Shown: positions 12,559 through 23,390 of the stretch, piece by piece
Numbering within the stretch: the first letter of the stretch is position 1
How the letters are laid out: the number at the start of each line of letters is the position of its first letter
Assembly: GCF_949628265.1 (NCBI RefSeq)
Contig: NC_088786.1
Location: 31,517,681-31,581,680 of the forward strand
DNA from: Cloeon dipterum
Lineage: Eukaryota > Arthropoda > Insecta > Ephemeroptera > Baetidae
Direction of reading: 5' to 3'
DNA: 64,000 nt
The notes under the pieces: model-generated
What the model saw: the letters and a program-made list of their open reading frames with translations, nothing else
What the model was told of the DNA's origin: nothing
Database searches by the model: none
Program-made: the position numbers and the translations under genes

Positions 12559-14073
12559 TAGACGTCGCTCCAAAATTACTAATTTATCGCGTTTGCTGTT
12601 GCTGCAATTATCCTTAATCTGATGCCGAATCAGCTATGCTAATTTCGGACTTTGAAAGTGAAATCGATCGACCGCGCGCTGACAAACGCAGTCGATATCG
12701 ATTAGGCGTATAGAGATTTGAAATGCGTCGTTTGGTTTGCGCTCGGCAAACCACGATGACGCATTTCGTGACCTGGGAAATCTCAACTTTGTATCATGTC
12801 TGTGCCTTGGAAAGTTGGTGTGGCTGATGATGATTTTTTTCTGAAATAACGAGTGCGAGTTGCTATGAATGGATTAGTTGAAGTGCATGAGTCCGCTGCG
12901 CGTGCTCCACGAACAAGTGTCATTTTAGTGAAAATAGAATTATCATTAATTAAAATTAAAAGTGTCTCAATTTATGTAATAGGAACGATTATTGGCTGCA
13001 GGTTTAAATTTGTTAAGGTTCAAGCAATATACTGTAGAAATAAAATATGTAGATGTTAATTTTGCATTTTGAAATACATTTATACATACTTTGGGATGAT
13101 ATCTGTAGAAAATCTTTGGTGCTTTTGCTTTATGTATAGTATACGATACTGAGAATGTATTTTGCATACTTTGGATACTTTGAATAAAGATTGTATAATT
13201 TTAAAAATTAATATTCGCAGTTATTATTTTGAATTTATATATTACTTCTGGATATTAAAAAATAACAGTAGAAGAGACATACTTGTTTGAGTCATGATAA
13301 GATACGATTTTTATAATTCGAAATAGTCGATTATTTTGAGACTTTTTACTGTGAAAATTAGACATTTTAGACGATTTCTGGGCCGCTTTATACGGTTTAA
13401 GACATCGTTTAAAATTTAACACTTTTGCTAAAAAATCTTAATGCTCTTATTGAATCGGCACCAAAAAAACAAGAAGTGGATTGATTGGAAAGATATGTGA
13501 AATGATGCGTGAAGCAAAAGGTTTATGCAATCTTCCTTGCCAATTTAGAAGATTTTGGCAGTTTAAGACGATTTAAGAAAAGTTAAAATTGCATAATACT
13601 GCATGATTCGTTCTCATTATTTGATGGTCCCGCAACGATTGCAAGATCAGAAAAAATAAGTCGATCGTTTAAATTACCCCCTAGTGTATGATCAAGAGTT
13701 GCGAGTTGTTATGGTGATTCATATTTAGGTCAAACTTGCTAAAACATTATAAAAATGTACGACTGCCGAAGCGATGATTTTAAATAATTGGATTACCCAG
13801 TTACATAAAATATACAATATTTAATTGGTCTAGATTTTTTTCTCGCTCCTTTGTCTCGAATTAATAAGAAAAATTAAAAAAGATGTGTATATTTGTCAAG
13901 TGTTTGTTCAAATTTCCAGGTGAATGTTTTTTTACCTTTTTTAAAAATATTTTAAAACAATTTGATCTGAACATAATCGTATCAACGCAAAATAATTGAA
14001 AGTGAGAAAGAGATGAAATCAAATTATTGGTAGCTTTTGTGTTCAATAAATTATTTATTCATGGTTTAATAAA
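12559..14073. other. Convergent intergenic region between CPAP1 and RR-2 genes
   Basis: It holds the 3' flank of the plus-strand CPAP1 gene, with AATAAA at 13039-13044 and 13183-13188, and the 3' flank of the minus-strand RR-2 gene. Between 13330 and 13700 lies a low-complexity stretch with repeated variants of a TTTAGACGATTT-like motif. No coding region is supported. Confidence 0.55.
13340..13690. repeat. Degenerate dispersed repeat-like segment
   Basis: Variants of TTTAGACGATTT recur here, together with 'aaaagttaaaattgc'. Similar combinations occur near 30350-30420 and 32940-33040, where 'aagtct(t)aaaattgcgtg'-like words follow a TTTAGA-GATTTT-like word. I judge this by eye as an old, degenerate repeat family. 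Confidence 0.25.
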
Positions 14074-14694
14074 TTAGTAGGGGTGGGCAACAGCGGGGGC
14101 GTTGTAGTGTCCGTGGCCGACGGCGAGGGGAGCAGCATAAGCGGCACGGGCCAGGGGAGCGGCATAGGCCAGGGGAGCGTGGGCGATGGGGGCGGCGTAG
14201 GCGTGGGCGACGGGAGCGTAGGCGTGAGCGACGGGGGTGGCGACCTTGGTGACGACGTGAGCGTTGAGGGCCTCCTTGCGGACGACGGCGTTGAATCCGT
14301 TGATGGGGTCGGCGGTGTAGTCGACGGTACGACGGGTGCCGTCGGGCTCAACAAGGGAGTAAGATCCCTGGACGACATCTCCGTCGCGGGTCTCGTGCTG
14401 GCTCTTGCTGTCGCCGGTCAGGGCATCCTGAACGTCGTAGGCGTAAGAGTACTGGGGATGAGGGTCGTAGTCGGCGTTGACGGCAACGGCGGCCTTGGCG
14501 AGCACGGGGGCGGCGGCATAGGTGGCCACGGGGGCGAGCACGCCAGCGCGGGCGACGGCGATCAGGGCGGCGAGGGCGACGAACTGCGGGTTAGAATAGA
14601 AAAATTAATAAGAAACCATTCATTTTTAAATCTGATTTGAAATTTCAGTGGTGCCAAAACTAAAAGACACGACTGGACTCACTTTGAATGCCAT
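14074..14694 (-). CDS. RR-2 cuticle protein (chitin_bind_4), 173 aa
   Basis: Structural cuticle protein predicted to bind chitin in rigid exoskeleton, as is typical of RR-2 members. There are two coding exons on the minus strand: 14694-14683 encodes only MAFK, then after a 99-bp intron exon 14583-14074 encodes the rest, joined in phase 0. Residues 1-17 form a signal peptide ([17 protein letters not shown]). The Rebers-Riddiford domain spans roughly residues 40-105, with PQYSYAYDV, the [17 protein letters not shown] stretch, R-T-V-D-Y-TADP and NGFNAVV; this is the extended RR-2 form. The flanks are Ala-rich, with C-terminal AHAYA/AAPLA repeats. Length is normal for the family. A TATA box lies about 60 bp upstream of the ATG, and an AATAAA (minus strand) lies at 14059-14054, right after the stop. 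A tiny first exon ending a few codons after the start is common in insect cuticle genes. Confidence 0.95.
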
Positions 14695-14748
14695 GTTGAC
14701 TTGTGTATCGTTCTGCTGTGAATGATGCTGTCTGGAAGGACCGCGCCA

Positions 14749-14756
14749 CTTTTATA
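14749..14756 (-). promoter_or_regulatory. TATA box of the RR-2 cuticle gene
   Basis: The minus strand reads TATAAAAG here, 55-62 bp before the start codon at 14694. Transcription would start about 30 bp downstream, near 14720-14728, where an initiator-like CATCATTC occurs. This leaves a 5' leader of roughly 30 nt. Confidence 0.8.
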
Positions 14757-14812
14757 GTCGGTCGCGTGCGTAACCCTGGCCGTGTGCGGTGGTGGGCTGC
14801 CATTATCTAACC

Positions 14813-14840
14813 CTGCCTGCTGCATAAAGCACGCAGGCAG
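14813..14840. repeat. 8-bp-stem inverted repeat upstream of RR-2 gene
   Basis: CTGCCTGC at 14813-14820 is matched by GCAGGCAG at 14833-14840, with a 12-nt loop, about 60-90 bp upstream of the TATA box of the cuticle gene. It may be a dyad regulatory site or chance. Confidence 0.4.
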
Positions 14841-14951
14841 CCGCCCGAAGGGCCGCTGCTCGCCGAGAGAGAGCCTAAGTCAAGGCGGCCTTGCCACACC
14901 TTCAGCGGGCAACCTTAGGCAGGGAGGGGCCACGTCGGTGGCTCGACTCCG

Positions 14952-15046
14952 CCAAATATTAGTTTATGTAACGCCAGGCTGGCCGGCCGGGGCCAGCCTC
15001 CTACACCATCGGGACGTCGCCACGTTTCTGCCGGGCTAATATTTGG
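14952..15046. repeat. Nested inverted repeat upstream of RR-2 gene
   Basis: The outer arms are CCAAATATTAG (14952-14962) and CTAATATTTGG (15036-15046), a perfect 11-bp pair. Between them is a GC-rich stem, AGGCTGGCC (14976-14984) with GGCCAGCCT (14991-14999), around a 6-nt loop. The element lies 200-300 bp upstream of the TATA box. It could be a paired transcription-factor site or the remains of a small mobile element. Confidence 0.5.
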
Positions 15047-18000
15047 GTCACAGCATTGACAATTGGCCGACGCCGCGAAATCAGATCTGCGTGCCGCAAG
15101 GAGCAGCTTTTTATGACATCGGATGTGGGAAATACCTCAGTTTCTTGTTCCGCTGCAGATGCCCTGCTGCGCCGTGAGGAAACGATCGCACTGACATTGG
15201 AGAGGTTGCCCTTCAATTTGGTGCAATTATTGAAAACGGCCGCGTTCGTGTGATGTGATGCAAGGTCTGCCGAAAGATATGTTGTCTATGCATGCCTAAC
15301 GCTACCACAAAAGGCAGCGGTTCCTATTCTCCCACAGAACTAATGACGGATGACCCTGCATCTGCGTTTTTGCGGTGATGCAAACGTTTGCTTCTTTTAA
15401 TATTCATCTTGATTAGATCGGATAAACGGGCAAAATCATAATGCTCGCGTTGATTGATGTGCATTGTTCAGGAATTCTGCTAATTGCCTCAAGGATCAAT
15501 TTTTAATGAATCCTAGAGCATATTCCTATAGCTCATCTAGCAATTAATTATGCTGCGTTGACCCGCGGTAGCTCGATCTTCAATATTAATTTGAAAGTCT
15601 GAATCGTGGTGTTGAAAATGTTGCTTAAGACCTCTTTATTTAAACTATGCACATGATTAAAAAAATTAGAATTGTCTAGTTTCAAAATATTATCGTTTTA
15701 TTACTAGTCTACCGGTACAGATTGTTAAAATTTGTTGGATGTATAGCTTCTACATATTAAATATTTTTCATTGCTCCAGTTTGCACCGAAATATTTTTAA
15801 TTATTTCCCAACAATTACCAGTCCAGTTGTGAAGTTTTCAGATCAACCCTTATCCTAATTAAAGATCTCTACAGTTGATTTTATGACTGTGAAACCCAGT
15901 CTCTGTTGCAAAACGAAAAACGATTATTAGTTTAAAAAGACATGCACCTGCCAAAATATAGATAATATTTATATAAAATACGTGCGTTTACGTGACCGGC
16001 TGCATCAATCATCAAATTCAACAAAATAACTCACTTTGAGCCAAGAATTGTATAGGTCGTTCATCAAAATCAAATGAGCGCGTTGCATCACGTTGGTGGC
16101 ATGATATAGTGCTGCGGTGAAAAATCTGAAATCACGGCAAATGTTGAGTAATTCGATATTTTTTTATTCAATCATTATCTTACAAGTGTAAGCAGCTGCA
16201 CATAAAAAATAAAATTAACCGAATTAGCAACAGTTGATTGGTTTAAAAAGCTGGCTTTTCTTAATATCCAGATGTCACGTACTCAAGCGAATCATAAAAT
16301 GTTTACAGTAGTTGATATGATTTTTTTTATTGCCATCATTAAACAGATGAAATCAAATTAACACCATAAAATACAATAAATATATCACGATCGCAACGCG
16401 ATGAAATCCAATACGGAATCCAAATTATTTCCCGCGAGCGTAATTCGAATAACTTTATTACCTTGGTCGCATTGAGGGCCACAACACGGCCTCTTGGCTA
16501 TGCAAAAAGCGTATCAAATATATGTATGTGCCATTCTCAGAGAGGCACGCTACCATAATAGCAGCAAATATGAAATTAACTATAGGCGCTAGAAAAACTA
16601 CAATTTGCTCCAAATTCCAAATTACTTGTTTCGTTTTGTGCCAAATTTCGGCATTTAATATAAACCCCACATGTTTCTAAAAATAAATTTGATTTTATTG
16701 TAAAATTGGTGCCAAATTTTGTCATTTAGTTCAAAATTCGGGAAATTAGCTTTCTTTTCGGTATATTTGTAAATATTTTCGTTGTTTTTTTTTTTAATTT
16801 TTGTGCATAATTTGTTTTCATGGCAACATTTTTGCCTAAAATAATTTAAGATTTTTAGTGACTGCAAATGATTTCTATCAAACGGTACATATCCCATTCC
16901 TGGTTACTTATATTTATTTGTTAATTGAAAACGATAAAAGAACTATACAAATTTATGAAAGTAAGAAAATTGAATAATAATCCAGTTTTTAAATAGAGAA
17001 GCATATAATAGCCGTCGTTTGGATACTGGACAGGTTAAGGCGTTGAAAGTGAGAGCGGAATGCCAATCATAAATTGTAATTCCAACGCTCGCGACGTGTG
17101 AGTGCGACGCAATAGCGCAAACTCACACAAAAGAGCAGCAACTGTTGTTATAAAATCGTAAATAATTGGGTACAGCAGAGTGGAATATCCACTCGGCTCA
17201 TGGCTTTATTACGAGCAGCTCTCGTATTGTGTTGCGCTCTGAAATTAGATTAATTGTGTTAGATAAGGCGCTCAGGATTAAATCGGGCTAAAGGTGAGCG
17301 GGGAACAAATTCTGTCTCGGTGCAATTGCAGTTGTTCGAAATGAACGTGATTAATCGCCTACCCCTCTAATTTGAAAGATTGGCTGTTCACAGCGCGTCA
17401 CGGCCGTGCGAGTTGCACAACTCACACTATAGGGGAGCTCAAAAATTCTGAAATCAAGTGAGAGACAATTTTAAGATCAAGTAAAGTCAAATTACGTATA
17501 ACGTATCGGAAATATTATTGGAAAACATATTAAGCTCGACAATATAGTTTTATTTCAAAAGGAGAATGCAAATGTATATTTCTGCCACTTCATCGTTAGC
17601 ATTTTACGATCGCAAATCGTGAATTGAAAATATTCCATGAGCATTGAGAGTGATTAATTCATTTAGAACGGTGAATTGGTCAAGGATAATTCAAGCACTC
17701 TTTCGTGACCTGTAAATGTATTGCGAATTTTAACAAATTTTTAAACTTCATTTTGATTTTTTGAGGTCAGTACAGAAAGAGTTACGAAACTCCGAATGCG
17801 AATTCATTTAAAGTTTTAAATCTACACCTGAATCTATTTTTAATTTAGTGACCAGTTTCTCGTTTTGCACCTCAGACAGATTTATATCTCGGCTGGCCAT
17901 TAGCCCAATTATAAATAGGAGGAGCGCAGTACGGTCCAAAGTGGTTGACCTTTCCTTGGTTCAGTCTCCCTCGGAATTTTGCGATTCAATGGAACGCAAA

Positions 18001-19358
18001 AGATTTTTACTTATTTTTTAACAATAGTCCTTACCAATTTTAATACCAATGCAGGAAAGTATATTTTGAAACCATAATGTTTTCATACATATTTTCTGAA
18101 AATATTTTAGAATAATTAAAAATTTTACAATCACTTTTATTGGAAAAAATATATAGCAGAAATCTCCTATTTTAAAAGAATGCAAGTGAAATAAAATAAA
18201 AAAAAATGCGATTCTATTTGAGAACGAGAGAGTAAAAATTGGAAAGCTTCAGTAAATTCAACACAATATCTAGACTGCTTTCGATTTCACTTTCATTGAG
18301 TGCTTGCAACACGCTCGACACGCCCACCTCGCGGGTTGCATACCTCCGTGCTTCTCAGTGATTTCAACAGCCGAAGCACCTATCTCGCATGTCGACCGGT
18401 AATGAAATTTTATAATTGCTAGCAGCATCGTTGAAAACAGTAATATGGTCGGCACTTCGAGGCGTCAGAAAAAATTCAATGTGCAGTAAAAGATAATGAC
18501 TCTATAACGATTTGCATCATTTTACAATACGTACACACTTATTAAAATAAAAAAATCTCGTCATTTATTGTGATGCAAGAGGGATATCTCATCTCTCGCA
18601 ATTTAATGAACAATATTTTATGAGAGCCACGTTTGAAAATGAACGCAGGAACCGCAAGAGTAAGATTTATTGCGGCTAAATCACGCATTCTGCGACTGCA
18701 GAGAATATAAATGTGCGCACTCAATCGAGCTTGTAAATTCCAAATATACTCACCAAATTTATTACTCTTACAGGTGCCAGCTTTTTATAAAATGTATTCA
18801 TATTTGCGAAAAGGAAACTGGTGGCATCAAGCCAAAATAAACCGCATCCCCGGATTTACTTTCTTTTCAAACAGTGTGGATTTACAGTACATGTGTGCGT
18901 ACAATGAACTTTCAGCAAAAGGAAATTGAATTCTGTTGGTCAAGTGAAAAAACATCCGTGTCTTTCATGTTTATGCAATACTTTATTGTTGTATTTGATT
19001 TACAAGCACAGCAAATTGAAGCTCCGCTGGACAAAATACAAAAAGTACAAATTATTTTTATAAATTAAGAAGCAAAATATTTTCTGTACAGTTGCATGAT
19101 CGCAAAGTAAAAAATCTACAAACGCCTGAATGGTGGTTGAGTTTTTGATTAGGATCCTAGCTCTAAATTATGCCTCTAATTTTAAGGTAACATCATTGTA
19201 AAAAATGGTAACTATTCAAAATCACAAATATTGGTAACTTTCATTTTGTGTGTTAGTTGAGCTTCAGACGGATAATGGCTCAGTCAAATATGCGGACGAA
19301 AGGCGGGAATTAATATTAAATTGGCGATGTTCCCGCGGCCCTCGAGTTCTCCCGCTTT

Positions 19359-22279
19359 TTAGTAAGGTGGCAGATATTCGCGGTTGGGGGGAGTTACGGG
19401 GTCGTCGCCTTGGTTGTAGCCCTGGTTGGAAACCTGGTTTGGTCTGGTTCCTTGGCCGGAGTTGTTGGACTGTCCAAATCCACTCTGGCTGGGGCCGGTC
19501 TGGCCGAAGCTGCCCTGGCTGGGTCCAGTCTGCGAAGAAGGTCCCTGGCTAGGACCGGTCTGGCTGAAGCTTCCCTGGCTAGGGCCGGTCTGGCTGAAAC
19601 CACCTTGGCTGGGCCCGGTCTGGCTGAATCCTCCCTGGCTGGGACCGGTCTGCGAAGAAGGTCCTTGGCTGGGGCCGGATTGGCTGAAGCTTCCCTGGCT
19701 AGGGCCGGATTGGCTGAAGCTTCCCTGGCTAGGGCCGGACTGGCTGAAACCACCTTGGTTACCTCCAGACTGAGAAGATCCTTGGTTCTGGTTAGCAGAC
19801 TGGCTTCCGTCCTGAGAGTAGTCGTAGATGTTAGCGTTGTTTTCAAACAGGCTGGGAGCGGTGCTGCAGTCGAAGTCTGACCACCAGACGCACACGAGGT
19901 AACCTTGATGGAAGATGGTTCCGTTGGGGCAGAGGAAGTCGAAGGTGCGGTTGTTAGAGCAGACATGGAAAACCTGGCAACGGGTTTCGACATCAGCGTA
20001 GTATCCAGGCCACTGTTGGTCAGAGCACTTGAAGGAAGTGGTAGGGATTGAGGTCAGGATGGGGTAATCGGTGTCGGGAGTGCCTGGGATCGCCGAGTAG
20101 TCGCCACCGTCGTAGCTGCCATCATCGTTGCCACCAGAGGAAGAAGCTCCACCAGCAGAGGATCCAAAGTTGTTAGAGCCACCAGAGGAAGGTCCAAAGT
20201 TGCTGGAGCCGCCGGTGGAGGATCCAAAGTTGTTTGAACCACCGGATGAAGGTCCAAAGCTGCTAGATCCACCCTGGGAAGAGCCAAAGTTGTTTGAACC
20301 ACCGGATGAAGGTCCGACGCTGCTAGATCCACCCTGAGGAGAGCCAAAGTTGTTGTTAGAACCACCGAAAGACGATTGGCCAGCGGCGGGAACAGGACGG
20401 CTTCCAGATGATCCACTTGAGGATGGCCCAGAGATAAAGCTTCCAGTGTTGGATCCAGACGGTCCGGTGCTGGAGAAGGAGCCAGCACTGATGCTGGAAG
20501 GTCCAGAGGGAACGTTGATGGCGCCGAAGCTGCTGGATTGCTGAGATCCGCCAACTGATCCCTGGCTGAAGGTTGTTCCGAAGGGAATATTGGTGGTCGT
20601 GTCCGAGTTGAAATCATCGCTCGCGGTGAATCCAGTAGTAGGGGCAGCGCTTCCAGGAGTCGGATACTTGTATCCGGTGTTCTGAGCGTTCTGGTTTGAG
20701 TTGAATCCCTGGTTGTTGTTGCCGAACTGGTTCTGAGGGCGACTGACTTGGTTCGAAGGACGACCACCCTGCTGGTATCCACCCTGCTGAGGCCTGGAGG
20801 CCTGTTGAGGCCTAGAACCTTGTTGAGGAGCATCGTTGCTGGTGAAGGATGAGCCAGTGTTCTGCGGCCTCTGGACGTTGTTTTGTGGCCGTTGGCCGCC
20901 GGTTGTCTGCTTGTTGCCAGTGTTGAAGCCCTGGTTTGGTTTCGGGTAATCGTAGCCTTTCTGCGCCAAAGCTGTGGCCACGCACAGCGCTAGAAAATAT
21001 AAAACCAAATTATTATTTTTCAAATGTGTGTTTACTGTCGGTTCATAGAGAAGAGAAAGAAATTGATTAAGACGGGTTTTAGTTCCCTAGTTTGCCTTTG
21101 AATCATTCATGTGCAATTAGAACTGTTTGTAAATTAATGCAATTTTAAAATTAAATGTTCTTCTAAAGGAATAGTATTTAATGCCAAATATTTATTTGAT
21201 CCATCTCAATAAAAATTATATTTAGACTACCATTACTAAACATTTGACAAATTTTTAACGGCAATACTTTAAATAAAATAGGGAAAACACAGTTTAGGAC
21301 CAGGTTGACGCCAAAAGTTTTGCAGGTAAAACTGCTAGTGCTGATGAGGCCTGAGGAGCCGAACCAGCAGAAACTGTATTCCCTCCTCATTGTTAATATT
21401 TATCCGCGCACAAATAAGAACAATTAATTTTATTTTTTCTAGTTAAGACATAATTGCAATGTTGAATTGGTATCGGTGGCTTTGAATTCAATGTTCTGAA
21501 ACATTATTTTAAGAAGCCGACATAGGCTGTAAAATAAAAGTGATGCCTCCCACAATTGTGCTTTCCACTCCTGTGGCTATTTTAAGAGCAAAATTTCCTA
21601 AGAAAGGTGAAAACATTGTTTCCAAATACATTAATCTACATCCTTTACTCAAAATAAGTAGGCCAATTCTATGCAAATTGGGATGCGTAACGCAGGCAAG
21701 GTCTCGGTGTGAGGCAGAGTCAAAACAAGCATTGGAATTGATGTGCAGCGTTGAAGGCAGAGCGTAATTAATTTGTCTGCAGCTGAGTGCAACGCTCATT
21801 TGGTATTCACAGACACACGCCATACGACCGGAGATGTTCGCAAGAGGGAGAAGAAAGGAGTGGAAGCGAGCGACTCTCACTGCGATAATCAAGCAGGTGA
21901 ATGAGCCTATGTGTATGTGTGTGTGAATGAGGCTGTATCGCTGCGTGTATCTTATGTAATTCCGAATACTCGCCGAGTACAGAAATTACTCCACTGCCTG
22001 AGATTTGCATGCATTGTTTCGCGTGTGTGCAGCGCGCGCGAGCGCGGACCTTCTCATTTAGGCTTAATTAACTCGCTCTTGCGGCGCGGCTGTTGTAAAA
22101 CACAGTCACATCGATATCTTACATTGTTCGAGAGGGAGACCTTGCAGGGTTCATGGGACGCGATCTTCGCGACGATTGTGTGTGCGCGCGCTCGCCAATT
22201 TGGTGCAAATTGGCGAACCAAATCGGGAATTAGATGTAATCGAGTGCTACTCACCGAGGATGAGAGGAGCGTATTTCAT
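19359..22279 (-). CDS. CPAP1-type chitin-binding protein with Gly/Ser/Gln repeats, 551 aa
   Basis: Secreted protein predicted to bind chitin in cuticle. Coding exons on the minus strand are 22279-22255 (MKYAPLIL plus one base) and 20989-19359, joined in phase 1, which completes the signal peptide MKYAPLILALCVATALAQ. The apparent in-frame ATG at 21023 lies in the intron and is not the start. Residues 19-150 are Gly/Gln/Pro/Asn-rich. About 205-300 is a Gly/Ser/Asn-rich region with a 20-residue repeat. A CBM14 domain follows, with cysteines at 330, 346, 352, 362, 375 and 383 and GYYAD, QVFHVC and PNGTIF motifs. Nine 10-residue GPSQGxFSQ-type repeats fill 426-515, and the protein ends in LPPY. 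Cysteine spacing (15-5-9-12-7) is identical to that of the gene starting at 305. The repeats suggest an elastic or hydrated matrix protein; that is inference. Confidence 0.9.
19470..19739 (-). repeat. Nine tandem 30-bp coding repeats (GPSQGxFSQ)
   Basis: Residues 426-515 of the 551-aa CPAP1 protein are nine decapeptides of the form (S/T)GPSQG(S/G/P)(F/S)SQ without gaps. Codon-level similarity is high, as expected for recent tandem expansion. Copy number is likely to vary between individuals. Confidence 0.9.
20130..20370 (-). repeat. 60-bp coding repeats (Gly/Ser/Asn-rich)
   Basis: Three to four copies of a 20-residue unit containing FGSSxGGSSxFGPSSGGSNN, upstream of the chitin-binding domain in the 551-aa protein. 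They are distinct from the decapeptide array on the other side of the domain. Confidence 0.85.
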
Positions 22280-23357
22280 GGCTTCTGCTGGATCACAGTC
22301 CCTCTGTCTCAAGTGTCTCTGCCTGAAATTGCCGCGATTGTGAAACATTGTTAGAACCAATTTTCCCAAACCAACCTACGTGAGAAAATTTGTACCCATC
22401 GACTATCGAAAAATAATATAAATAGGTTAGCCAAGCTTGCAGAATGCTACCAAACATGGAAAATGTGATATTAATTTAGTTAAATAAAAGATCTGACCAT
22501 ACGATACTTAAATTTTCTGATATACCTTTTAAAAGAAAGAATTAGAAAAATCACTTGCAGGATATTTTATAAAACTAATCAATTACGAAATTTCTCTTAT
22601 TCTCTGCTACACTAACCTGAATAATCAAAACGAATTTTTAAATAATCAAGCAATATAAATTTGGCTACTCAAGTTGGGTTAATTAATTCGGGAAAAAATG
22701 TAAATCTTCTGCTGATTAAATAATCGGACTTGTCTTTGTTTTATCAAAGCTGGGATTTAATTTTCTCGACGTGCTTCGGCTCCAACTGGTGCCCTAGTCA
22801 TGAAGGGGTCCCATCATGTAGAATCTCAGTTACTAAGTTGGAGCCGAAAAATATCGAGGAAAATATCAATTTTCAAACCACGAGTCCAGTTACTTAATCC
22901 GCAGAAATGCCTTCCTCAAGTGAAAACACCTTTAAGAAAAATATTTGTTTTAAGAGCACTATGAACTTTGTTCATTTCTTCAAATGAAATATTTAACGTC
23001 TTGGGTGCATTTAAAATTAACATAATAGACCAAATTTTGAGCAACATTATTTTTAAGCATCCCATCGTTGTTAAAATACCTTAACAATGTGATTGCTACA
23101 GTTAGAAAATATTTAAAGTGAATGTTAAAAAAAACATAACAAAATTCAGAATTAGAAATCTAAGTGTTCACGTGCAAAGAGATTTTATGGAACGTCTTAA
23201 AACACTAAAATAAACATTTTGAATATTTTCAAGGCAGGACTAATGAGTGCTGCATAAAAATTCCAAGTTAAATAAAACTGGGAACGTCTCTGCTGTTACT
23301 CACTTGTTGGATGTGCAGATGGAGTGTATAGAAGAGGCAAGAGGAGGATGCACTACT
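22255..23357 (-). other. 5' leader exons and first intron of the 551-aa CPAP1 gene
   Basis: The non-coding first exon runs from about 23357 to 23304 and ends at a GTGAGT donor. The second exon begins at 22322 after a TTTCAG acceptor and carries 43 nt of leader before the ATG at 22279. The intron between them (23303-22323) contains a long imperfect hairpin at 22759-22865. The next intron (22254-20990) has a GTGAGT donor and TTTTCTAG acceptor and no other recognised content. Confidence 0.75.
22759..22865 (-). repeat. Long imperfect hairpin in a 5'-UTR intron
   Basis: TTCGGCTCCAACT at 22775-22787 is perfectly complementary to AGTTGGAGCCGAA at 22836-22848. Outer arms (TTTTC(C)TCGA-type) pair after a 6-nt internal loop, and the inner part has CATGA/TCATG complementarity. 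The whole fold is about 107 nt. It might be a structured RNA, a microRNA-like precursor, or a small inverted-repeat element. No expression evidence exists. Confidence 0.45.
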
Positions 23358-23382
23358 GATGGTGGTCCACGGCCCCGACGGC

Positions 23383-23390
23383 TTTTTATA
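23383..23390 (-). promoter_or_regulatory. TATA box and initiator of the 551-aa CPAP1 gene
   Basis: The minus strand reads TATAAAAA at 23390-23383. An arthropod-type initiator TCAGT lies at 23359-23355, placing the start site (A) at about 23357, 33 bp from the first T of the TATA box. The first exon then ends at a GTGAGT donor. Confidence 0.8.

Larger units (their letters stand above)
14757..19358. other. Intergenic region between RR-2 and second CPAP1 genes
   Basis: Both flanking genes are on the minus strand, so this is the upstream region of the RR-2 gene and the downstream region of the second CPAP1 gene. The first 500 bp are GC-rich and contain nested inverted repeats (14813-14840 and 14952-15046). 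The remainder is AT-rich. A TATAAATA at 17910-17917 has no gene attached that I can see. Confidence 0.5.

Noticed and set aside
14083..14640. 185-codon plus-strand Gly/Val-rich frame
   Set aside because: It is the antisense shadow of the Ala-rich RR-2 cuticle gene.
17910..18030. TATAAATA at 17910 followed by ATG MERKRFLLIF
   Set aside because: The short frame stops after ten codons without a splice donor, and no initiator lies at the right distance; no gene can be built.
18270..18455. Small cysteine-containing minus-strand frame with hydrophobic start
   Set aside because: Its apparent first codon is GTG, not ATG, and there is no promoter or acceptor; likely chance.
20990..21023. In-frame ATG (MKNNNLV) as start of the 551-aa CPAP1 protein
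   Set aside because: It overlaps a TTTTCTAG acceptor. Splicing from the exon at 22279-22255 gives a proper signal peptide and is backed by a TATA box, initiator and leader exon.
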